Source: Streptomyces polyasparticus
GTDB taxonomy: Bacteria > Actinomycetota > Actinomycetes > Streptomycetales > Streptomycetaceae
Assembly: GCF_014493765.1 (NCBI RefSeq)
Contig: NZ_JACTVJ010000011.1
Location: 248,001-312,000 of the forward strand
Reading direction: 5' to 3'
Length of the DNA: 64,000 nt
Shown: piece by piece, positions 18,802 to 28,311 of the stretch
How the letters are laid out: every line of letters begins with the position of its first letter
How positions within the stretch are numbered: position 1 is the stretch's first letter
Notes under the pieces: model-generated
Databases searched by the model: none
What the model was told of the DNA's origin: nothing
What the model saw: the letters and a program-made list of their open reading frames with translations, nothing else
Translations under genes and position numbers: made by a program

Positions 18802-19707
18802 ATGTCCGAACCGACCGGTGCCGCCCGCCGACGCGGGCCCTTCAAGGTCGGGGACCAGGTACAGCTGACCGACCCCAAGGGCCGCCACTACACGTTCACG
18901 CTCGAAGAGGGAAAGAACTTCCACACCCACAAGGGTTCCTTCCCGCACGACGAGCTGATCGGCGCTCCCGAGGGCAGCGTTGTCCGCACCACTGGCAACG
19001 TCGCCTATCTCGCGCTGCGCCCCCTGCTCCCCGACTATGTCCTGTCCATGCCCCGCGGCGCCGCCGTGGTCTACCCGAAGGACGCGGGCCAGATCCTCGC
19101 CTTCGCCGACATCTTCCCCGGCGCACGCGTCGTGGAGGCCGGTGTCGGCTCGGGCTCGCTCAGCAGCTTCCTCCTGAGGGCCATCGGCGACCAGGGCATG
19201 CTGCACAGCTACGAGCGCCGCGAGGACTTCGCCGAGATCGCGAAGGCGAACGTCGAGCGCTACTTCGGCGGTGAACACCCCGCCTGGCAGCTCACCGTCG
19301 GCGATCTCCAGGACAACCTGTCCGACACGGACGTCGACCGCGTCATCCTCGACATGCTCGCTCCCTGGGAGTGCCTGGACGTCGTCAAGAAGGCGCTCGT
19401 CCCCGGCGGCATCCTGTGCTGCTACGTGGCCACCACCACGCAGCTCGCCCGCACCGTGGAGTCCATCCGCGAGATCGGCTGCTTCAACGAGCCGACCTCG
19501 TGGGAGTCGATGATCCGCAACTGGCACGTGGAGGGCCTCGCGGTCCGCCCCGACCACCGGATGATCGGCCACACCGGCTTTCTGCTCACCGCCCGCCGCC
19601 TCGCGGACGGCGTGGAGCCGCCCATGCGCCGCCGCCGCCCCGCCAAGGGCGCCTACGGCGAGGACTACGACGGTCCGAACGCGGACGGCGGCTCCCGCGG
19701 CCGCTGA
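18802..19707 (+). CDS. trmI: tRNA (adenine-58-N1)-methyltransferase
   Basis: SAM-dependent enzyme making m1A58 in the T-loop of tRNAs. 301 aa, a full-length TrmI/Gcd14-type protein. The N-terminal beta domain (GPFKVGDQVQLTD) precedes the Rossmann fold, whose SAM loop VVEAGVGSGSLS starts at about residue 110. The substrate motif DMLAPWECLD follows. In many actinobacteria the gene lies just upstream of the proteasome ATPase gene, as here (two small genes intervene). A long hairpin terminator follows the stop. Confidence 0.95.
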   Translation: MSEPTGAARRRGPFKVGDQVQLTDPKGRHYTFTLEEGKNFHTHKGSFPHDELIGAPEGSVVRTTGNVAYLALRPLLPDYVLSMPRGAAVVYPKDAGQILAFADIFPGARVVEAGVGSGSLSSFLLRAIGDQGMLHSYERREDFAEIAKANVERYFGGEHPAWQLTVGDLQDNLSDTDVDRVILDMLAPWECLDVVKKALVPGGILCCYVATTTQLARTVESIREIGCFNEPTSWESMIRNWHVEGLAVRPDHRMIGHTGFLLTARRLADGVEPPMRRRRPAKGAYGEDYDGPNADGGSRGR

Positions 19708-19730
19708 CCCGTACGAGGTCTCAACGCACC

Positions 19731-19780
19731 GGCGCCGCCGCCGAGTTCCCGTATCCGTACGGGAACTCGGCGGCGGCGCC
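19731..19780 (+). terminator. Very strong hairpin terminator after trmI
   Basis: A perfect 22-bp stem (GGCGCCGCCGCCGAGTTCCC... with its exact complement) encloses a 6-nt loop, 24 bp after the trmI stop. It ends the protease-trmI transcript. Confidence 0.9.
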
Positions 19781-19947
19781 GTCGTATTGACACCGACTGC
19801 GCCGCGCGTCGACGCCGGCGCCGCCTCGCGCGTAGTTGACCGAGCCTTTACGTGACGGGTCCGCACCCCGCCGTTCCGTACCCCTGTGAGGTGTGACACC
19901 ATTCCGGGCACCCCCACCGGCACAGCCCTCACAGGAGACACTTCCTC

Positions 19948-20514
19948 GTGCAGCAGCACTCCGCCGTTCCGGAGCTCGCCCACACGCGCACCAGCCCGAT
20001 GCACTGGCTCGCGACCGCCGCGGCGCTCGCGGCCGTCGTCGCGGGCTCCTCGTTCATCCAGCCCGACGACGCGACCGCGGCGCAGCCCGGACCGCCTCCG
20101 GTCACGGCTCAGGCGGCCCCCGACCCCACTACGGCGACGATCCCGATGAACTGCCCGGGAGAGCGCCCGCAGATCCTCAAGCACGCCTCGGGGGACCTCG
20201 ACGGCGACGGCAGACCCGAGACGGTCGCCGTGGCCCGCTGCGTGGCCGGCTCGGGCACCCCGCCCAGCGGCGTCTACGTCATCACCAGGCCCGCCGCGGG
20301 CAAGCCCCGCGTCGTGGCCACCCTGGTCGACCCGAAGGACCGGCTGAGCGTCACCGACTTCGCCGTCACCAACGGCGTGATCACCGCCACCCTGCTCGGC
20401 TACTCGTCCTCGGCCGTGCCCCGCTGCTGCCCGGACCAAACCGAGAAGGCCAAGTGGCAGTGGCAGGACGGCACGTTCGTACGGTCCGAGCAGAGCGCCG
20501 CGGTCGGCGTCTGA
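19948..20514 (+). CDS. Small secreted or membrane-anchored protein of unknown function
   Basis: 188 aa, starting at GTG after CACAGGAG. One hydrophobic segment at about residues 18-36 (MHWLATAAALAAVVAGSS) is a signal anchor or signal peptide. The rest is extracytoplasmic. GDLDGDGRPETVAVARC resembles a Ca-binding FG-GAP/VCBS repeat loop, and three more cysteines (NCPGE, RCC) could form disulfides. No enzymatic motif is seen. It is isolated, with terminators on both sides. I do not recognise a named family. Confidence 0.7.
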   Translation: MQQHSAVPELAHTRTSPMHWLATAAALAAVVAGSSFIQPDDATAAQPGPPPVTAQAAPDPTTATIPMNCPGERPQILKHASGDLDGDGRPETVAVARCVAGSGTPPSGVYVITRPAAGKPRVVATLVDPKDRLSVTDFAVTNGVITATLLGYSSSAVPRCCPDQTEKAKWQWQDGTFVRSEQSAAVGV

Positions 20515-20587
20515 CGCCCGTACGCGCACGGCTTGACCCCGGACAAACCCGCACATAACGCGAGCACTCCGCGAAACGGCCGAAAAC

Positions 20588-20628
20588 AAGGGCCCGCACC
20601 CGCCGGTCACCGGCAGGTACGGGCCCTT
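20588..20628. terminator. Bidirectional terminator between the secreted-protein gene and the ferredoxin
   Basis: AAGGGCCCG pairs with CGGGCCCTT around inner ACC/GGT and GCCGG/CCGGC arms, between convergent genes. T and A tracts flank the stem base on both strands. Confidence 0.85.
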
Positions 20629-20652
20629 TCGTCACGCTCAGAAGCCTTTCGG

Positions 20653-20976
20653 CTACTCCGCGTCCGGGCCGAACACTTCGACCTTGTCCGAAATGCGGCG
20701 TACATGGATGCAGTCGCCCGGACACTCCTTGGCCGAGTCCGCGACATCGCGGATCAGCGGCAGCGGCACCCGCGTTGTCGCCCCCGGCTGCTGCAGCAGC
20801 TCGTCGTCCGCATCCTTCACATACGCCAGCCCGTCGATGTCGAGCTCGAAGACCTCGGGCGCGTACTGCGCGCAGATGCCGTCGCCGGTGCAGAGGTCCT
20901 GGTCGATCCAGACCTCGAGCTCCTCTCCGCCGTCGGTGGAGGGGGCCTCGTGCGTCACGGTCATGTCTCCTGCCAT
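20653..20976 (-). CDS. 3Fe-4S-type ferredoxin
   Basis: Small acidic electron carrier of about 107 aa. The cluster motif is CTGDGIC (CX5C) near the N-terminus with the third cysteine in KECPGDC, the layout of Streptomyces 3Fe-4S ferredoxins that serve P450s and oxygenases; CPGDC adds one extra cysteine. The start is uncertain: ATG 20976, ATG 20964 and GTG 20958 all lie close to AGGAG sequences. It is transcribed away from arc across a 240-bp shared promoter region. The partner is unknown; the only P450 in the window is 20 kb away. Confidence 0.88.
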   Translation of the reverse strand: MAGDMTVTHEAPSTDGGEELEVWIDQDLCTGDGICAQYAPEVFELDIDGLAYVKDADDELLQQPGATTRVPLPLIRDVADSAKECPGDCIHVRRISDKVEVFGPDAE

Positions 20977-21217
20977 TTCTCCTGTCGAGCGGCCCAACAC
21001 AGTGCAAGTCAGGCCAGGCCTGACGGGTGTTGAACGTTTCGACGATACAACCGCTCGCTTTTCGATGTTGTTCCGTGGGTATTTACCTGGCGTGAGGGAG
21101 AACGCAAGGGTGAAGATCAGACACACCCCGGACGTCTTTGTGATCTAGGGGTTTCAATCAGTACCTGCCCAGGTAGGGTCAGGAAGCGTCCAGCTCCCCC
21201 CGGAGGAGGTGAGGACC

Positions 21218-22984
21218 GTGGCAGCCCACGACGACGACATGAACCGCGGCATCCGCCCGGCTCGAGGGTCCGATGACCCGGCCGGCCAGATTGCCTATCT
21301 CGAGCAGGAGATCGCCGTCCTGCGACGCAAGCTCGCCGACTCTCCGCGTCATACGAGGATTCTCGAAGAGCGGATCGTCGAGCTGCAGACCAGCCTGGCC
21401 GGAGTCTCCGCGCAGAACGAACGACTCGCCAACACGCTCCGCGAGGCCCGCGACCAGATCGTGGCCCTCAAGGAAGAAGTCGACCGGCTCGCACAGCCGC
21501 CGGCCGGCTTCGGTGTCTTCCTCAGCGCCAATGAGGACGGCACCGCGGATATCTTCACCGGCGGCCGCAAGCTGCGCGTGAATGTCAGCCCCAGCGTCGA
21601 CCTCGACGACCTGCGGCGTGGTCAGGAGCTGATGCTCAACGAAGCGCTCAACGTGGTCGAGGCCATGGAGTTCGAGAGCGTCGGCGACATCGTCACCCTC
21701 AAGGAGATCCTCGAGGACGGCGAACGGGCCCTCGTGCAGGGCCACACCGACGAAGAGCGCGTGGTCCGCCTCGCCGAGCCCCTGCTCGACGTGGTGATCA
21801 GGCCCGGCGACGCCCTGCTGCTCGAACCGCGCTCGGGGTACGTCTACGAGGTCGTCCCCAAGAGCGAGGTCGAAGAGCTCGTCCTCGAAGAGGTCCCGGA
21901 CATCGGCTACGAGCAGATCGGCGGTCTGGGCAACCAGATCGAGATGATCCGCGACGCGGTCGAGCTCCCGTACCTCTACCCGGACCTGTTCCGCGAGCAC
22001 GAACTGCGCCCGCCCAAGGGTGTCCTGCTCTACGGCCCGCCCGGCTGCGGAAAGACCCTCATCGCCAAGGCAGTCGCCAACTCCCTTGCCAAGAAGGTCG
22101 CCGAGGTCACCGGACAGGCCCAGGGCAAGTCGTTCTTCCTCAACATCAAGGGTCCCGAACTCCTCAACAAGTACGTCGGCGAGACCGAGCGGCAGATCCG
22201 CCTCGTCTTCCAGCGTGCGCGTGAGAAGGCCAGCGAAGGCACTCCCGTCATCGTCTTCTTCGACGAGATGGAGTCCCTGTTCCGCACCCGAGGCTCCGGG
22301 GTCAGCTCGGACGTGGAGAACACCATCGTCCCCCAGCTGCTCGCCGAGATCGACGGTGTCGAGGGCCTGGAGAACGTGGTCGTGATCGGCGCCTCCAACC
22401 GCGAGGACATGATCGACCCCGCCATCCTGCGCCCCGGCCGGCTCGACGTGAAGATCAAGATCGAGCGTCCGGACGCCGAAGCGGCCAAGGACATCTTCGC
22501 CAAGTACCTCACCGAGCGCCTCCCGCTGCACGCCGACGACCTCGGCGAGCACGGCGGCGACAAGGGGTCCACGGTCGGCCGGATGATCCAGACCGCCGTG
22601 GAGCACATGTACGCCGAATCCGAGGAGAACCGCTTCCTCGAAGTCACGTACGCCAACGGCGACAAGGAAGTCCTCTACTTCAAGGACTTCAACTCCGGCG
22701 CCATGATCGAGAACATCGTCGGCCGCGCCAAGAAGATGGCCATCAAGGACTTCCTCGACAAGAACCAGAAGGGCCTTCGCGTCTCCCACCTCCTCCAGGC
22801 CTGCGTGGACGAGTTCAAGGAGAACGAGGACCTGCCCAACACCACCAACCCGGACGACTGGGCCCGTATCTCCGGCAAGAAGGGCGAGCGGATCGTCTAC
22901 ATCCGCACGCTCGTCACCGGAAAGCAGGGCGCGGACACCGGCCGTTCCATCGACACGGTGGCCAACACCGGTCAGTACCTGTAA
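21218..22984 (+). CDS. arc: Proteasome-activating AAA ATPase ARC (Mpa)
   Basis: Hexameric unfoldase that recognises pupylated proteins and feeds them into the 20S proteasome. 588 aa. An N-terminal coiled coil (about residues 20-95) binds Pup, followed by an OB-fold interdomain. The AAA module has Walker A GPPGCGKT near residue 274 and Walker [13 protein letters not shown]. The C-terminal GQYL tail docks on the alpha ring. The GTG at 21218 lies 8 nt after GGAGGAGG; another in-frame GTG at 21209 overlaps that site. First gene of the proteasome cluster, followed by a terminator, so dop needs its own promoter. Confidence 0.97.
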   Translation: MAAHDDDMNRGIRPARGSDDPAGQIAYLEQEIAVLRRKLADSPRHTRILEERIVELQTSLAGVSAQNERLANTLREARDQIVALKEEVDRLAQPPAGFGVFLSANEDGTADIFTGGRKLRVNVSPSVDLDDLRRGQELMLNEALNVVEAMEFESVGDIVTLKEILEDGERALVQGHTDEERVVRLAEPLLDVVIRPGDALLLEPRSGYVYEVVPKSEVEELVLEEVPDIGYEQIGGLGNQIEMIRDAVELPYLYPDLFREHELRPPKGVLLYGPPGCGKTLIAKAVANSLAKKVAEVTGQAQGKSFFLNIKGPELLNKYVGETERQIRLVFQRAREKASEGTPVIVFFDEMESLFRTRGSGVSSDVENTIVPQLLAEIDGVEGLENVVVIGASNREDMIDPAILRPGRLDVKIKIERPDAEAAKDIFAKYLTERLPLHADDLGEHGGDKGSTVGRMIQTAVEHMYAESEENRFLEVTYANGDKEVLYFKDFNSGAMIENIVGRAKKMAIKDFLDKNQKGLRVSHLLQACVDEFKENEDLPNTTNPDDWARISGKKGERIVYIRTLVTGKQGADTGRSIDTVANTGQYL

Positions 22985-22993
22985 ATGGCAGGG

Positions 22994-23038
22994 CGGCTGC
23001 GGGTGCCCATCACGGGGTACCCGCAGCCGACTGTTTTT
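22994..23038 (+). terminator. Rho-independent terminator after arc
   Basis: CGGCTGCGGGT pairs with ACCCGCAGCCG, followed within 4 bp by six T residues (23033-23038). It is a classic intrinsic terminator, rare in this genome type, 9 bp after the arc stop. Confidence 0.93.
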
Positions 23039-23232
23039 TCAGGACGGTGCCCGGCCACCAGCAGAGCACAGGCAATGACGCAATTGATCTCCCCACCAGC
23101 GCAAAGCCGTTCTAGGCTCTTCCGTACCGCCGAGTCGCGCAGTGCGGGGACGGGCACCGCACACGACCCGGAGAACCAGCGGTACTTGAGCGTCGCGTCC
23201 ACACCGGAGCGCCGCCGGGCAAGGAGGGCCGC

Positions 23233-24744
23233 ATGACCGTACGGCGAGTAATGGGCATCGAGACCGAGTACGGGATCTCCGTGCCCGGACACCCCAACGC
23301 CAATGCCATGCTCACCTCGTCCCAGATCGTCAACGCCTACGCGGCGGCGATGCACCGGGCGCGGCGCGCCCGCTGGGACTTCGAGGAGGAGAACCCGCTG
23401 CGCGACGCGCGAGGCTTCGACCTCGCCCGCGAGGCCGCCGACTCGAGCCAGCTCACCGACGAGGACATCGGTCTGGCCAACGTCATCCTCACCAACGGCG
23501 CACGCCTGTACGTGGATCACGCACACCCCGAGTACAGCTCGCCCGAAGTCACCAACCCGCGCGACGCCGTCCTGTGGGACAAGGCCGGCGAGCGCATCAT
23601 GGCGGAGGCCGCCGAGCGCGCGGCGAACCTGCCCGGTGCCCAGCCCATCCACCTCTACAAGAACAACACCGACAACAAGGGCGCCTCGTACGGCACGCAC
23701 GAGAACTATCTGATGAAGCGGGAGACCCCCTTCTCGGACATCGTGCGCCACCTCACGCCCTTCTTCGTCTCCCGCCAGGTCGTCACCGGCGCGGGACGCG
23801 TCGGCATCGGCCAGGACGGCCACGAACACGGCTTCCAGATCAGCCAGCGCGCCGACTACTTCGAGGTCGAGGTCGGCCTCGAGACCACGCTCAAGCGCCC
23901 CATCATCAACACCCGCGACGAACCGCACTCCGACGCCGAGAAGTACCGCCGGCTGCACGTCATCATCGGCGACGCAAACCTCTCGGAGATCTCCACCTAC
24001 CTGAAGCTGGGCACCACCGCCCTCGTCCTGTCGATGATCGAGGACAACTTCATCGCCGTGGACCTCGCGGTCGACCAGCCCGTACGGACCCTCCACCAGG
24101 TCTCCCACGACCCCACGCTCAAGCGCCTGGTCACGCTGCGCAGCGGACGCACACTCACCGCCGTACAGCTGCAGATGGAGTACTACGAACTCGCCCGCAA
24201 GTACGTCGAGGAGCGCTTCGGCGCCGACGCGGACGACCAGACCAAGGACGTGCTCGGCCGCTGGGAGGACACTCTCAACCGGCTCGAGAACGACCCCATG
24301 AGCCTGTCCGGCGAGCTCGACTGGATCGCCAAGCGGGAACTCATGGAGGGCTACCGGCGCCGCGACAACCTCGACTGGGACGCCGCGCGCCTGCACCTCG
24401 TCGACCTCCAGTACGCCGACGTACGGCCCGACAAGGGCCTCTACAACCGGCTCGCGGCCCGCGGCAAGATGAAGCGGCTCCTGGACGAGACCGAGGTCGA
24501 GCGCGCCGAGACCAAGCCCCCGGAGGACACCCGCGCCTACTTCCGCGGCCGCTGCCTGGAGCAGTACGCCGACGACGTCGCCGCGGCCTCCTGGGATTCC
24601 GTCATTTTCGATCTGCCGGGCCGCGATTCCCTGCAGCGGGTCCCAACCCTGGAACCGCTACGCGGAACGCGTAATCACGTCAAAGAGCTCCTGGACAGGT
24701 GCAGGACGGCAGAAGACCTGGTGCGTGTCCTTTCCGGCGGCTGA
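23233..24744 (+). CDS. dop: Pup deamidase / depupylase
   Basis: Converts the C-terminal glutamine of Pup to glutamate, making it ligatable, and removes Pup from substrates. 503 aa, a carboxylate-amine ligase of the glutamine-synthetase fold and a paralogue of PafA. It opens with the nucleotide-site signature GIETEYG and contains the [17 protein letters not shown] and [11 protein letters not shown] blocks shared with PafA. AAGGAGG precedes the ATG. It lies between arc and pup; the Pup here ends in Gln, so the deamidase is needed. Confidence 0.96.
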   Translation: MTVRRVMGIETEYGISVPGHPNANAMLTSSQIVNAYAAAMHRARRARWDFEEENPLRDARGFDLAREAADSSQLTDEDIGLANVILTNGARLYVDHAHPEYSSPEVTNPRDAVLWDKAGERIMAEAAERAANLPGAQPIHLYKNNTDNKGASYGTHENYLMKRETPFSDIVRHLTPFFVSRQVVTGAGRVGIGQDGHEHGFQISQRADYFEVEVGLETTLKRPIINTRDEPHSDAEKYRRLHVIIGDANLSEISTYLKLGTTALVLSMIEDNFIAVDLAVDQPVRTLHQVSHDPTLKRLVTLRSGRTLTAVQLQMEYYELARKYVEERFGADADDQTKDVLGRWEDTLNRLENDPMSLSGELDWIAKRELMEGYRRRDNLDWDAARLHLVDLQYADVRPDKGLYNRLAARGKMKRLLDETEVERAETKPPEDTRAYFRGRCLEQYADDVAAASWDSVIFDLPGRDSLQRVPTLEPLRGTRNHVKELLDRCRTAEDLVRVLSGG

Positions 24745-24871
24745 ATACGCGTCCGGAGGGAATCACTGGGGTAGGTCCCGCACGTTGATGTAACTGCGGG
24801 GCCGATGTCGGACCCTCGGCGTAGGGTCTGATCAAGAACGGCGAACGTCGACACCGAGCGGGGTGAGGGAC

Positions 24872-25090
24872 ATGGCGACCAAGGACACCGGCGGCGGACA
24901 GCAGAAGGCCACGCGTTCTACCGAGGAGACCGAGGAGCAGGTGCAGGATGCACAGGGCTCCGAGGACCTGGCGGAACGCCAGGAGAAGCTGAGCGAGGAC
25001 GTCGACTCGGTTCTCGACGAGATTGACGACGTACTTGAGGAGAATGCCGAGGACTTCGTGCGGTCCTTCGTGCAAAAGGGCGGCCAGTAG
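24872..25090 (+). CDS. pup: Prokaryotic ubiquitin-like protein Pup
   Basis: Small, mostly disordered modifier of 72 aa attached by its C-terminus to lysines of target proteins. The C-terminal half has the charged helix that contacts ARC (LSEDVDSVLDEIDDVL), and the protein ends KGGQ, the form that must be deamidated by Dop. The ATG at 24872 is preferred because GGGTGAGGG lies just upstream; an in-frame GTG at 24863 would add three residues. It is the first of four tightly spaced genes ending with prcA. Confidence 0.97.
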   Translation: MATKDTGGGQQKATRSTEETEEQVQDAQGSEDLAERQEKLSEDVDSVLDEIDDVLEENAEDFVRSFVQKGGQ

Positions 25091-25118
25091 ACCGATCTGC
25101 CTTCGGATCGAAGGTGGT

Positions 25119-25340
25119 GTGGTCGGGCCAGGAGGCTTGGAAGGGAAGCAGGCGCGCGGCGAGGCGGACTCGGCCGCGTGCCTGCTTCACCCCTCGGGGA
25201 ACTTCGCACAGCAACCCGCCAAGCATGTGGATCATCGCCGTGAGGCGGGTAGGGTCCGAGGCATACTCTGCTTCAACTGCAATTCGGCCATCGGCAAGTT
25301 GGGGGATGATCCCGACGCTCTCGGTCGGGCCATCGCATAA
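25119..25340 (+). CDS. Small HNH / endonuclease-VII-like zinc protein inside the proteasome operon
   Basis: About 73 aa from a GTG at 25119 (GAAGG upstream; start uncertain). The C-terminal half matches the recombination endonuclease VII domain: [20 protein letters not shown], then a helix ending [10 protein letters not shown]. The catalytic HxDH is kept. The first zinc pair, usually CxxC, appears to be replaced by CLLH in CLLHPSG, so zinc could be bound by Cys-X2-His and Cys-X2-Cys. The usual N-terminal helix is missing or altered. It lies 28 bp after pup and 14 bp before prcB, on the same strand, so it is probably co-transcribed. I recall an uncharacterised gene at this position in other Streptomyces. 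Nuclease activity is unproven. Confidence 0.6.
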   Translation: MVGPGGLEGKQARGEADSAACLLHPSGNFAQQPAKHVDHRREAGRVRGILCFNCNSAIGKLGDDPDALGRAIA

Positions 25341-25354
25341 CTGGGAGGAATCTC

Positions 25355-26200
25355 GTGGAAGCCAATCCTCGTAGCACCGGGCGTCTACCAGCTGCCTTCC
25401 TGACGCCTGGGTCCTCGTCCTTCGTGGACTTTCTCGGAGAGCACCAGCCGGACATGCTGCCCGGGAACCGTCAGCTTCCGGCCGTGAAGGGTGCGTTCGA
25501 GGCGCCGCACGGCACGACGATCGTGGCCGTCACGTTCCCCGGCGGCGTGGTGCTCGCCGGCGACCGGCGGGCCACGATGGGCAACATGATCGCGTCGCGC
25601 GACATGGAGAAGGTCTTCCCCGCCGACGAGTACTCGGCGGTGGGCATCGCCGGCACCGCGGGTCTGGCCGTCGAGATGGTCAAGCTGTTCCAGCTGGAGC
25701 TCGAGCACTTCGAGAAGGTCGAGGGCGCGCAGCTGTCCCTCGAGGGCAAGGCCAACCGCCTTTCCACGATGATCCGTTCGAACCTCGGCATGGCGATGCA
25801 GGGCCTCGCGGTCGTGCCGCTGTTCGCCGGGTACGACCTGGACCGCGAGCGCGGCCGGATCTTCAGTTACGACGTGACCGGCGGCCGTACCGAGGAGCAG
25901 GGCTTCGCGGCGACGGGCTCCGGTTCCATCTTCGCCCGCGGCGCACTGAAGAAGCTGTTCCACAACGAGCTGACCGAGCACGATGCCACGACGCTGGTCG
26001 TCCAGGCGCTGTACGACGCCGCGGACGACGACTCGGCGACGGGTGGTCCGGATGTGGCCCGCCGGATCTTCCCGATCGTCACCGTTATCACCGAAGAGGG
26101 CTTCCGGAGGCTGTCCGAGGAGGAGTCCTCGGCGCTCGCCCGCTCGGTCGTCGAGCACCGTCTCGAGCGACCTGACGGCCCGCGGGCCGCGCTGCTCTGA
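25355..26200 (+). CDS. prcB: 20S proteasome beta subunit
   Basis: Catalytic subunit of the actinobacterial 20S proteasome. 281 aa with a 53-residue propeptide; autocleavage before Thr54 in [11 protein letters not shown] exposes the N-terminal threonine nucleophile. The conserved lysine and aspartate of the active site lie in the following beta-fold (GDRRAT). The GTG start at 25355 has GGGAGG upstream. prcA follows after 52 bp. PrcA and PrcB assemble as alpha7-beta7-beta7-alpha7 rings. Confidence 0.97.
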   Translation: MEANPRSTGRLPAAFLTPGSSSFVDFLGEHQPDMLPGNRQLPAVKGAFEAPHGTTIVAVTFPGGVVLAGDRRATMGNMIASRDMEKVFPADEYSAVGIAGTAGLAVEMVKLFQLELEHFEKVEGAQLSLEGKANRLSTMIRSNLGMAMQGLAVVPLFAGYDLDRERGRIFSYDVTGGRTEEQGFAATGSGSIFARGALKKLFHNELTEHDATTLVVQALYDAADDDSATGGPDVARRIFPIVTVITEEGFRRLSEEESSALARSVVEHRLERPDGPRAALL

Positions 26201-26252
26201 GAGCGGGCGGACCGGAATGCACTTGTCACTGACAGAAAGGGACGGATAGCCG

Positions 26253-27008
26253 GTGTCGACGCCGTTCTATGTCTCACCTCAGCAGGCCATGGCCGACCGG
26301 GCGGAGTACGCCCGTAAGGGCATCGCACGTGGACGCAGCCTTGTGGTGATGCAGTACGCCGACGGGATTGTGTTCGTCGGAGAGAATCCGTCCCGAGCGC
26401 TGCACAAGTTCAGCGAGATCTATGACCGGATCGGTTTTGCCGCGGCCGGTAAGTACAACGAATACGAGAACTTGCGTATTGGCGGCGTCCGTTACGCGGA
26501 TCTGCGCGGCTATACGTATGACCGTGACGATGTGACGGCGCGCGGCCTTGCGAATGTCTATGCCCAGACGCTGGGCACGATTTTCTCGAGCGCGGCGGAG
26601 AAGCCGTACGAGGTGGAGCTGGTCGTCGCCGAGGTGGGGCATGAGCCCGCCGGTGACCAGATCTACCGGCTGCCGCATGACGGTTCGATCGTGGACGAGC
26701 ACGGCTCGGTCGCGGTCGGCGGCAATGCGGAGCAGATCAGCAGCTTCCTCGATCAGCGTCATCAGGACGGGATGTCCCTGGCGGAGGCGTTGAAGCTGGC
26801 GGTGCAGGCGCTGTCGCGCGAGGCCAACGGGAGCGAGCGGGAGATCCCCGCGGAGCGCCTCGAGGTGGCGGTTCTGGACCGTACGCGGCCGCAGCAGCGG
26901 AAGTTCAAGCGGATCGTCGGGCGGCAGCTGAAGCGGCTGCTCGAGGCGGACGGTGCGGCCACCACGCCGACCGATGCGCCTTCGGACGAGGAGGAGGGCG
27001 AGTCCTGA
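26253..27008 (+). CDS. prcA: 20S proteasome alpha subunit
   Basis: Forms the outer rings and gated pore of the proteasome; 251 aa. It begins with the alpha-type N-terminus [23 protein letters not shown] (gate and H0 helix) and lacks the catalytic threonine. The acidic C-terminal tail ends DEEEGES. Starts with GTG at 26253. The last codons lie in a 19-bp sequence that is repeated after the stop, and a strong hairpin then separates the gene from the convergent lacI-type gene. Confidence 0.96.
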   Translation: MSTPFYVSPQQAMADRAEYARKGIARGRSLVVMQYADGIVFVGENPSRALHKFSEIYDRIGFAAAGKYNEYENLRIGGVRYADLRGYTYDRDDVTARGLANVYAQTLGTIFSSAAEKPYEVELVVAEVGHEPAGDQIYRLPHDGSIVDEHGSVAVGGNAEQISSFLDQRHQDGMSLAEALKLAVQALSREANGSEREIPAERLEVAVLDRTRPQQRKFKRIVGRQLKRLLEADGAATTPTDAPSDEEEGES

Positions 27009-27042
27009 GCTCGCCCTGTATGCGGCGAGTCCTGAGCTCGCC
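26997..27042. repeat. Duplicated 19-bp sequence across the prcA stop codon
   Basis: GGCGAGTCCTGAGCTCGCC occurs at 26997-27015, containing the prcA TGA, and again at 27024-27042, a 27-bp period. Each copy can also fold (GGCGAG/CTCGCC). Confidence 0.9.
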
Positions 27043-27055
27043 TGGATGAAATGAC

Positions 27056-27091
27056 GCGCCCCCGTCGCCGGATTTCCGGCGACGGGGGCGC
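27056..27091. terminator. Bidirectional terminator between prcA and the lacI-type gene
   Basis: A perfect 16-bp stem, GCGCCCCCGTCGCCGG with its complement, encloses the loop ATTT between convergent genes. Confidence 0.92.
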
Positions 27092-27105
27092 GGTGTTTCC
27101 TGGCT

Positions 27106-28107
27106 CTACGAGGCCGGCGGAGCGGTGGAGTCGCGGACGACCAACTCGACCGGGAGCGCGTCGCTTTCGGGCTCCTTGCCCTCCAGTACGTGCAGCAGGG
27201 CCTGCATGCCGCGCTCGCCGACCAGTTCGGCGGGCATGCGGATGGTGGTGAGCTCGGGGTCCACGGCCGTGGACAGCGCCAGGTCGTCGAAGCCGGCGAC
27301 CGAGATGTCCTCGGGGATGCGCAGCCCGAGCCGGCGTACGCCCTTGCAGGCGCCTGCGGCGATGATGTCGTCGTCGCAGATGACGGCGGTGGGGCGGGGG
27401 CCGGGGGCGGTCAGGGCGCGCTCCGCGGCGGCGCGGGCGCCGTGCACGGAGAGCGGTGCGCGCTGGGTGTGCAGCGTGGCGTCGGGGACGCCGTGCACGC
27501 TCTGGGCGATGGCGTCGGCGCGTACGGCGAAGGTCCATGAATCGACATCGGCGGCCAGATGCAGGAAGCGGCGATGGCCGAGCCCCAGGAGATACGAGGT
27601 CATCTGGCGCATGCCGTCGGCGAGGTCGACGTTGACGTGGGCGGCGGCCGTGGTGTCGGCGGGATCGCTGTCGAGCATCACGAGCGGCAGGTCGGCGCCG
27701 CGGATGTCGGCGAGCGCGCCGGCGGCCATCGAGGAGGCGATGACTCCGTCGAGGGCCGAACGGGCCGATGCGAAGGGGTCCTTGGCGGGTCCGATGCCGT
27801 CGGGGGAGGGGTAGAGGACCACGCCGAAGTCGTGTGCTGCGGCGAGGCGGGCGGCGCCGGTGTAGACGCGGGCGAAGAAGTCGTTGGTGAGTGCAGGGAC
27901 GACCAGGAGCGCGGTGCGCGTGGAGCCGAGGCGCAGATTGCGGGCGGCGAGGTTGGGGCGGTAGCCGAGGTCGCGGGCGGCGGCGCGGACGCGTTCGGCG
28001 GTGGTCTCGGAGACCCGGCCGCGCCACTTGTCGCCGAGGACGAGGGAGACGGCGGCCTGGGACACACCGGCGGCGTGGGCCACGTCCTTGCTCGTGGGCC
28101 GGGCCAC
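27106..28107 (-). CDS. LacI-family transcriptional regulator
   Basis: Repressor of 333 aa. The N-terminal helix-turn-helix and hinge are typical (TSKDVAHAAGVSQAAVSLVL, then a hinge near YRPNLAARNLRLG), followed by a periplasmic-binding-like effector domain with the dimer segment DISVAGFDDLALS. It starts with GTG after GAGGAG. It is transcribed divergently from an MFS transporter gene; the 200-bp gap contains a palindrome that is a likely operator. It probably represses the MFS gene and perhaps pafA behind it. Effector unknown; it could be a sugar or nucleoside. Confidence 0.9.
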   Translation of the reverse strand: MARPTSKDVAHAAGVSQAAVSLVLGDKWRGRVSETTAERVRAAARDLGYRPNLAARNLRLGSTRTALLVVPALTNDFFARVYTGAARLAAAHDFGVVLYPSPDGIGPAKDPFASARSALDGVIASSMAAGALADIRGADLPLVMLDSDPADTTAAAHVNVDLADGMRQMTSYLLGLGHRRFLHLAADVDSWTFAVRADAIAQSVHGVPDATLHTQRAPLSVHGARAAAERALTAPGPRPTAVICDDDIIAAGACKGVRRLGLRIPEDISVAGFDDLALSTAVDPELTTIRMPAELVGERGMQALLHVLEGKEPESDALPVELVVRDSTAPPAS

Positions 28108-28248
28108 GGCGGCTCCTCGCTGCGCTGGTAGGGGTCCGTGGGGACCGGTGGGTCTCGTGCTGGGCGGTGCCGCGGGCCGGTCCGTACGGGGCCGGGCTCC
28201 GGGGGCGTGCTCGGGGCCCGGGGCTGGACCGGTGGGCTGGGCTCATGG

Positions 28249-28275
28249 TACGTATGACCACGGACGTTATACGTA
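28249..28275. promoter_or_regulatory. Candidate LacI-type operator in the lacI/MFS divergent promoter
   Basis: Perfect inverted repeat TACGTAT-N13-ATACGTA, AT-rich in a GC-rich gap, 37 bp upstream of the MFS start. Each arm also contains the self-complementary TACGTA. The location fits a site overlapping the MFS promoter. Confidence 0.6.
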
Positions 28276-28311
28276 AAACTTCATCCTTGAGCGAGTGAGA
28301 GGAGCCCGCCG

